Shown one piece after another: positions 59,078 through 64,000 of a stretch of 64,000 nucleotides of DNA. The stretch comes from Acytostelium subglobosum LB1 (Eukaryota; Evosea; Eumycetozoa; Acytosteliales; Acytosteliaceae), in NCBI RefSeq assembly GCF_000787575.1, contig NW_012236517.1, forward strand, positions 525,459 through 589,458. Reading direction: 5' to 3'. The position numbers and the translations under genes are program-made. Every line of letters begins with the position of its first letter. Position 1 is the stretch's first letter. The notes under the pieces are model-generated. The model searched no databases. It saw only the letters and a program-made list of their open reading frames with translations, and was not told where the DNA came from.

Positions 59078-59424
59078 CCTATATATTCTATATCTATCTA
59101 TCTATCTATCTAACTATTATATGTATGTATGTATGTATCTGTAACTGTATCTGATTCTAAGTCGCTCGCTCAATCACTCACTCATTCAACCTTCAACTTG
59201 GTTAACTCTTTCTCTGTTTGTTTGTTTGTGAAAGTATAATATATTAACTCAATACAATCTTTTACTTTGGCACATGGGCTGTACTCACTCTCACTCATGC
59301 GACCAAATCATTCCAAGCGTTGTTTAACTGTTGTAAAAGGTTTCAAATTCAAATTTTCAAATTTTGGCGCGTGACAATTTGGATGAATCAAACCTCCATA
59401 AACCATAAATGTAAATATTAATTT
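59078..59424. other. Intergenic region upstream of ARMC1
   Basis: 347 bp with ATCT/ATGT tetranucleotide repeats (59094-59137), the promoter side of ARMC1, and an E2F-like core near 59365. The other neighbour ends here (its stop at 59425). Confidence 0.4.
59363..59372 (+). promoter_or_regulatory. E2F-like site near ARMC1
   Basis: TTTTGGCGCG sits in A/T-rich sequence 286 bp upstream of the ARMC1 ATG and close to the 3' end of the FNIP gene. It fits TTTSSCGC better than the site at top2. Function is unproven. Confidence 0.35.
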
Positions 59425-61116
59425 TTAATTAATTGGATGATTGTCCATGGTAATGATATTGATATAGGTGATGATGTTTGATTGTTGTACATAATGTGAT
59501 GGTTTGGTAATTGTACATATTGAGGTGATGTCATTCAACTTGCGAATGTAAACATCATGGTTGGATCTGCCAACCATCAATTTCTTGAGATGAAATGTAT
59601 TCACATTGGGAACAGTCTTGATCAATAATCTAATGTCCTTGAGTGCACGAATGGTCGATAAATGCTTATATCCCATCACCAACACCAATTCCAGATGATT
59701 GAGTTTGCTGTCATTTGGCTTCACTTTGATCCATGATATGTTGTAAACCGAGTCGATGGTGAGTGTGGCCAGGGTGGCAGGCATGCTTTCCATGTCCAAT
59801 TGATGATTACTCAATGTTAAATGTTTGAGTGCACTAGGATATTGATCGATCTTATAATCATTTAGCGGTTGTCTAATGTGTAGTGAAGTCAATGATTGAG
59901 GTAGCACACCGGGTACGACGTCACCATCATGTCTCGTGCCAAGTGTAAGCTCTGTGAGTGAGTCTGGGATCACACCAGGTATGAGTGGACTTCGAAATCC
60001 AAGCCTCATCCTCAGACTCTTGAGTGTGCGAGGCAACGCGCCCACCTCAATATCGCAAGCCTGTGTATTCTCTACGATGTCCAACTCGGTCAACGAGGGC
60101 GGCAGCATGCCTGGCTTGATGACCATGCCATTGTCATCCTCATCACCATCGCCTTCGCAAAGGACCAGTGTCTTGAGGCCAGAGGGAAGTAGTGGCAATC
60201 CACTTCTATTGACGGAACTTAGTGAAGTGAGTGAGGCTGGGAGACTGCCTGCCTCAAGCTGGAGTGATGATGGACGATATATCGACGACTTGAGTGTGCG
60301 CAATGATGATGGGAGTGTGCCTGCCTTGATCAAATGGCTCGTGTACTCCCCAAGTATCACTAGTTCCGTGAGCGATTGGGGCAGCACACCAGACTTGAGC
60401 GGGCTATCAAAGTAAAATCCAAGAATTAACGATGTTAGACTGTTTGGAAACATTCCAATGTAGAGGTTCTGAGATGTGTGATCTGGCAGAATGAGTGTGC
60501 CCAGTGCGCTCAAAGTCGATAGCTTGAGACTGTCGTAGGGTTCATTAAAGAACCCACCCAGGTCCAGCCATGTGAGGGCTGGGGGGAGGGCAAGAGGCTG
60601 GTCAAACTCATTGCCCATGTCCAGAGTGAGCAGTGATTGAGGTAGCACATCTTTCGCAATAGCTCTGTCATACCTATTGCCAAATGAGAGACTGGTGAGT
60701 GACTGGGGCAGAATATCCTTCTCGATGGGCTGATTAAAGTCTTCGCCAAACGTGAGAGTGAGTAGTGATCGCGGTAGTATATTGATGGCCATCGATGGAA
60801 GAGGTTGATTGTAATGGTCGCCAAAGGATATGGAGGTTATCATCAGGGGCAGGCATCCAGGCTGGAGTTGTTGATTCCATGATTGACCAAATGTCAGTTG
60901 TTGTTGTTGTTGTGATTCGAAGCATGCCGGATTATGTTCATAATCAATAACATTGTTGATTTCAAGATGTGTCTTGCTGAGTGCCAGTGTTGGTATCTGT
61001 AGCGAGGACAATATCGAGAATAGTCTCTTGTTTGTCAAACACAAACAAGCTGCATCCAATACACTGTCAACGTGACCAATGATCACTTTTAGTACGATCG
61101 TTGGTAGGTCATCCAT
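59425..61116 (-). CDS. FNIP-repeat protein with F-box-like N-terminus
   Basis: Single exon, 563 aa. Residues 1-60 (MDDLPTIVLKVIIGHVDSVL, then CLCLTNKRLFSIL) resemble the dictyostelid F-box-like start. From ~90 on, ~22-residue FNIP-type units repeat: FGQSWNQQLQPGCLPLMITS, YNQPLPSMAINILPRSLLTL, FNQPIEKDILPQSLTSLSFG. Units lose order toward residue 400, and the last ~110 residues are unique (ISWIKVKPNDSKLNHLELVL). Same architecture as the 8578-10388 gene, but without its intron and with quite different unit sequences. They are members of a large family rather than a recent duplicate. Function is unknown. Confidence 0.88.
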   Translation of the reverse strand: MDDLPTIVLKVIIGHVDSVLDAACLCLTNKRLFSILSSLQIPTLALSKTHLEINNVIDYEHNPACFESQQQQQLTFGQSWNQQLQPGCLPLMITSISFGDHYNQPLPSMAINILPRSLLTLTFGEDFNQPIEKDILPQSLTSLSFGNRYDRAIAKDVLPQSLLTLDMGNEFDQPLALPPALTWLDLGGFFNEPYDSLKLSTLSALGTLILPDHTSQNLYIGMFPNSLTSLILGFYFDSPLKSGVLPQSLTELVILGEYTSHLIKAGTLPSSLRTLKSSIYRPSSLQLEAGSLPASLTSLSSVNRSGLPLLPSGLKTLVLCEGDGDEDDNGMVIKPGMLPPSLTELDIVENTQACDIEVGALPRTLKSLRMRLGFRSPLIPGVIPDSLTELTLGTRHDGDVVPGVLPQSLTSLHIRQPLNDYKIDQYPSALKHLTLSNHQLDMESMPATLATLTIDSVYNISWIKVKPNDSKLNHLELVLVMGYKHLSTIRALKDIRLLIKTVPNVNTFHLKKLMVGRSNHDVYIRKLNDITSICTITKPSHYVQQSNIITYINIITMDNHPIN

Positions 61117-61965
61117 AAAATATATATCTCTTTGATTGATCTGATCGATATGTTATGTTGTGTTGAAAGTGATCGATTGTAGTTATTGTGATCACACCAT
61201 CAAGAATGTGTGTGATCCATCAATCAATCAAATTCCATGTTCCTTCTGCACAATAATAAAATCTTTGAAGTTGAGCTTTGAACCGATCATGTGATGCCAA
61301 CTTTGTTCAACCAACCAACCAACAAGATCGTTCGATTCTCTGTGAGAATGAGAGGTGAATACTGCGTTTGTCAACATTGGAGATGCACACACTGGGACTT
61401 GTGTGAAAGGCGCACCTCGACTGTTGATAAACGCAGCTCGAACGATGTTACTAGTGATCATTACAGGTCATCTGGTAGTTTTCGCCTCAACCTTGCAAGT
61501 ACAAAAATCATTCTCGCTGTCTGTCTGCCCTGTCTGTCAAATCTGTCTGTTTGTCTGTCAACTCTGTCTGTCTTTCTCTAATTTGTGATTAGTCTTGTCG
61601 CAAGCTTGATATTGAATGAGTAGACTAAAGGGACTCATCAAACATCTACTATTACAATTCGCTCGTTAACTTCATTCATTCCTTCATTCGTTCATTCTAC
61701 ATACATTGATTCATTCATTCATTCGTTAATTCGTCATTCATTCATTCATTCGTTCGTTCATTCGTCATTCATTCATTCGTTCATTCGATCATTCGATCAT
61801 TCGACAATTCGCATCGTCTAATTTCTTCTCATTCATTCCCTCTGTCTGACATTGAGTAAGGTTTAACCTCGCAAGACAAGCCAATCTTTGTTGTGTCGCA
61901 TTGATTCAAGAGGGATCATTTTGAAATGTTGTTGTTGTTGTTGTTAATTGTGATCGATAATACCT
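61117..61965. other. Intergenic region with ATTC satellite
   Basis: About 850 bp. The stretch 61665-61805 is a degenerate (ATTC)n/(TTCG)n repeat interleaved with ATTCGTTCATTCGTC variants. CTGTCTGTC repeats lie at 61520-61575. No gene is supported. Confidence 0.5.
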
Positions 61966-62512
61966 ATGTCTGCAACAGTATCATGGTGGCAAGCATTTGA
62001 TATTCAACATGGTGAGTAAGAGACATCAACAAACACTTGAGCTGCTACCAACTAACAGACTAACTAACTAACTAACAGACTAACCAGACTAACGAACCAT
62101 TGTACTAACTAACTAGACTAACTAACTAACAAGATGGATTTAGGAGAGTAATGAATGTATGTAAAGAGAATATATGTATTTGTTTATTGTTATTATCTCT
62201 ATTAGAGAAACAACTACAAATGATTTCAAATGCACATCACTCTGTCAAGTCGTTCACGGGTGCGAGTGCACAACAACATACACAAACAACAATAAACACA
62301 AGGTTTGTACACGTTCCCAAACATAAACATAAACATAAATATCTGTTTTAACTTTACTTTATCTTTGAAGCGAGGAGATACATCGCGTTGGGCCACTCAA
62401 TCTGGGAACCACTTGTGACTCACCCTTCCTACCCATCCTCCACTGCCATTACATTAGCCTACCTGCCTATCTACCCCGCCGGCGTCATTCATCTCTTATC
62501 TTATCACTTTAG
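61966..62512 (+). CDS. Possible small spliced gene (tentative)
   Basis: A chain of short exons with GT-AG ends keeps frame: 61966-62011, 62134-62156, 62208-62302 and perhaps 62371-62512. It begins MSATVSWWQAFDIQHDGFRR, then VMNKQLQMISNAHHSVKSFT and a Gln/Thr-rich helix continuing SEEIHRVGPLN. This looks like a small coiled-coil protein. The part after that (TTCDSPFLPILHC) reads like non-coding DNA, so the true end may lie elsewhere; without splicing at 62303 the frame ends at 62351. No family is recognised. It rests on frame and splice signals only. Confidence 0.35.
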
Positions 62513-63265
62513 CTTAGCCAGCCTCCAACATAATGTACATTGGCATCATCATTCATCTCACCCTCATGGCTGCATGCATTGGTCAACTTGCTCTCTCTCT
62601 AACTCTTTAGTTCTGCGACCATTCCATCGTCCATGCCACGATCAGTGAATGAAACAGGGTGGTACTGCTATCCGCGAGGCTTCCAAATTTGGAACATCAC
62701 GGGTCATCATTCTTTCATTCAATCAATCAACCAGAGACAGCGGCAGTCATTCAATCTATCAATCAATCAATCACTCAAGTGTGGCGCATAGGGTGCCCTC
62801 CCTGGCTTTGGCGGCCCGTTGTCTACCCGATCCAATCAATGTCTTATTAACTAATTCACTCTATCACTCACTCATTCTTGAGCTTGGAGCTCGAGTTCTG
62901 TTCATTTCAGTTCAGTTCAAGTTCAAGAGAGTGTGTGACCGTTAGTTTGGCTTGGCTCCGTTGCCCCTGACCTGGCCACAACTCGATCGCATGTTGTGTT
63001 TATATAGTCATTGGATATTGTTGTCAACAAGTTAGGTTAGGTGGTACTTAATGGGTTAGATGTGTGTCGCTAGGCTGGACAGGCCAGTCTTTGCAAGCTC
63101 TGACTTGCGTGCACGAGGAAGAGCATTTAGGTAGGAATGTGGAAGGTAGAGTGAGGGACGATGGCTATAAATTGGACATCATTTGGCTTGCATTCTGGAT
63201 CATTCTTTAACCAACCTACCTCTACTTACCTCAAACAAATAATAATAATAATTAGAATATAAATA
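62513..63265. other. Upstream region of metE
   Basis: About 750 bp with two GC-rich patches (about 62777-62830 and 62945-62990) inside A/T-rich DNA, then the presumed 5' UTR. Open frames at 62388-62945 translate to low-grade sequence and are not accepted as genes. Confidence 0.4.
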
Positions 63266-64000
63266 ATGCCAGCCACCGCTACCAATCTAGGCTTCCCACG
63301 CATGGGAGAGAACCGTGAGTTGAAGAAATTAGTGGAGACTTATTGGGAGGGCAAGCTTGATGTCCACGAGTTGCTGGCACAGTCCAAGGAGCTGCGCGCC
63401 ATCCATTGGAAGCTCCAGCGTGATGCCGGCATCACCCTGATCCCCAGCAACGACTTCTCCTTCTACGACCAGATCCTCGACCATCTCTTGTTGTTTGGTG
63501 CCATCCCACCTCGCTACAAAGTGGTCGTTGACTCGGAGCCAGCCCTCACCGCCAAAGACGACCCAGCCATCCACGGCCTAAAGACCTACTTTGCCATGGG
63601 CCGCGGCTACCAGACTGCCAAGGCTGCCGCTGAAGCCTCGTCCTCAACCGCCGGTACCGCATTCGGTTCTGCCCACGTTGATTGTAACACCAAGATCGAC
63701 GTGAGCTCGATGGAGATGAAGAAATGGTTCGACACCAACTATCACAACATCGTGCCAGAGTTTGCCCATGACCAGCAGTTTGCCCTCGCCCCACACCCCA
63801 AGCCACTACGCGAGTACCTTGAGGCCAAGCAGTTGGGCATCGAGACCAGACCCGTCCTGCTCGGTCCACTGACATTCCTGTTGCTTGGCAAGTCCGGAGA
63901 CCATGCCACACCATACAAGACACGCTTCGACAGCATTGTCCATTTGGACAAGTTGCTGCCACTCTACGAGCAGCTCGCCCAGCAGTTGGCCGCGGCCGGT
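63266..64000 (+). CDS. metE: Cobalamin-independent methionine synthase, 5' part
   Basis: Transfers a methyl group from methyltetrahydrofolate (polyglutamate) to homocysteine. The frame opens at ATG 63266 and is cut by the window edge after 245 codons; the full enzyme is ~760 aa. N-terminal MetE features: NLGFPRMGENRELKKLVETY (GFPRxGxxRELKK), LIPSNDFSFYDQILDH (family: P.NDFS.YD..LD), MGRGYQTAKAAAEASS, MKKWFDTNYHNIVPEF (EMTKWFDTNYHY.VPE) and TRPVLLGPLTFLLLGK. The first half of the protein, the N-terminal barrel, is only partly seen; the catalytic zinc site lies beyond the window. Confidence 0.96.
   Translation, partial: MPATATNLGFPRMGENRELKKLVETYWEGKLDVHELLAQSKELRAIHWKLQRDAGITLIPSNDFSFYDQILDHLLLFGAIPPRYKVVVDSEPALTAKDDPAIHGLKTYFAMGRGYQTAKAAAEASSSTAGTAFGSAHVDCNTKIDVSSMEMKKWFDTNYHNIVPEFAHDQQFALAPHPKPLREYLEAKQLGIETRPVLLGPLTFLLLGKSGDHATPYKTRFDSIVHLDKLLPLYEQLAQQLAAAG

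Noticed and set aside
62388-62945. Overlapping 60-100-codon frames upstream of metE
   Set aside because: Frames overlap each other, are rich in Ser/His/Ile/Asn from ATCAATC repeats, and show no motif or splice logic.
1-64000. tRNA, rRNA, snoRNA and spliceosomal RNA genes
   Set aside because: I looked in the spacers for the tRNA B-box (GGTTCRANTCC) and obvious structured GC-rich blocks and found no convincing case by eye. A covariance-model scan would be decisive.
1-64000. LTR elements, LINEs or other complete mobile elements
   Set aside because: No reverse transcriptase, integrase, capsid-type sequence, long terminal repeats or target-site duplications were noticed. The only mobile-element hint is the weak transposase-like gene at 31762-32472.

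Overview
The window is eukaryotic and fits a dictyostelid social amoeba other than D. discoideum. Evidence: two proteins of F-box-like start plus FNIP-type repeats, many short GT-AG introns (about 50-130 nt) often carrying AATCAATC runs, Ser/Asn/Gln/His-rich low-complexity tracts, and tight gene packing. Coding sequence is only moderately AT-rich, clearly richer in GC than D. discoideum. Ambiguous bases (404, 29649-29780) and a 100-N gap (31661-31760) mark a draft assembly. No operons, CRISPR, tRNA or rRNA were seen. I placed exon joints by eye from GT-AG sites, reading frame and protein homology.

Left part (1-22.3 kb): the end of a Ser-rich gene, a DH-PH RhoGEF, an unrecognised ~1024-aa protein with an F-box-like centre, an FNIP protein, and the nucleolar U3 processome protein UTP21/WDR36. 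Then comes a cluster of secreted or surface proteins: a divergent pair of small secreted paralogues (13771-14990 and 15285-16448) and a tandem pair of EGF-like, probably GPI-anchored paralogues (16435-18157 and 18541-20155), whose frames are disturbed. PGS1 (mitochondrial phosphatidylglycerophosphate synthase) follows.

Middle part (22.3-43.3 kb): glutathione S-transferase, inositol polyphosphate kinase ITPK1, the LKB1-type kinase, a five-exon MacB/LolD-like ABC ATPase, a Cys-rich secreted protein with a long Pro/Thr minisatellite stalk, a gap-interrupted gene with transposase-like features, two tandem short cullin-N/CACUL1-like genes, a 12-exon unrecognised gene of ~1142 aa, fibrillarin, and an NCX/NCL-type cation exchanger.

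Right part (43.4-64 kb): a zinc-ribbon/SH3 adaptor, ribosomal protein L36A/L44, a 94-aa small protein, a tetraspanin, an ABHD4/5-type hydrolase, DNA topoisomerase II head-to-head with a cornichon cargo receptor, a small unrecognised gene, ARMC1, a second FNIP protein, a long intergenic tract with a possible small gene, and the start of cobalamin-independent methionine synthase (metE) running off the right edge.

Most genes are unrelated housekeeping or signalling genes. The local structure of interest lies in the paralogue pairs, the mucin-like repeat gene, the gap-linked gene, and E2F-like sites near top2 and ARMC1.
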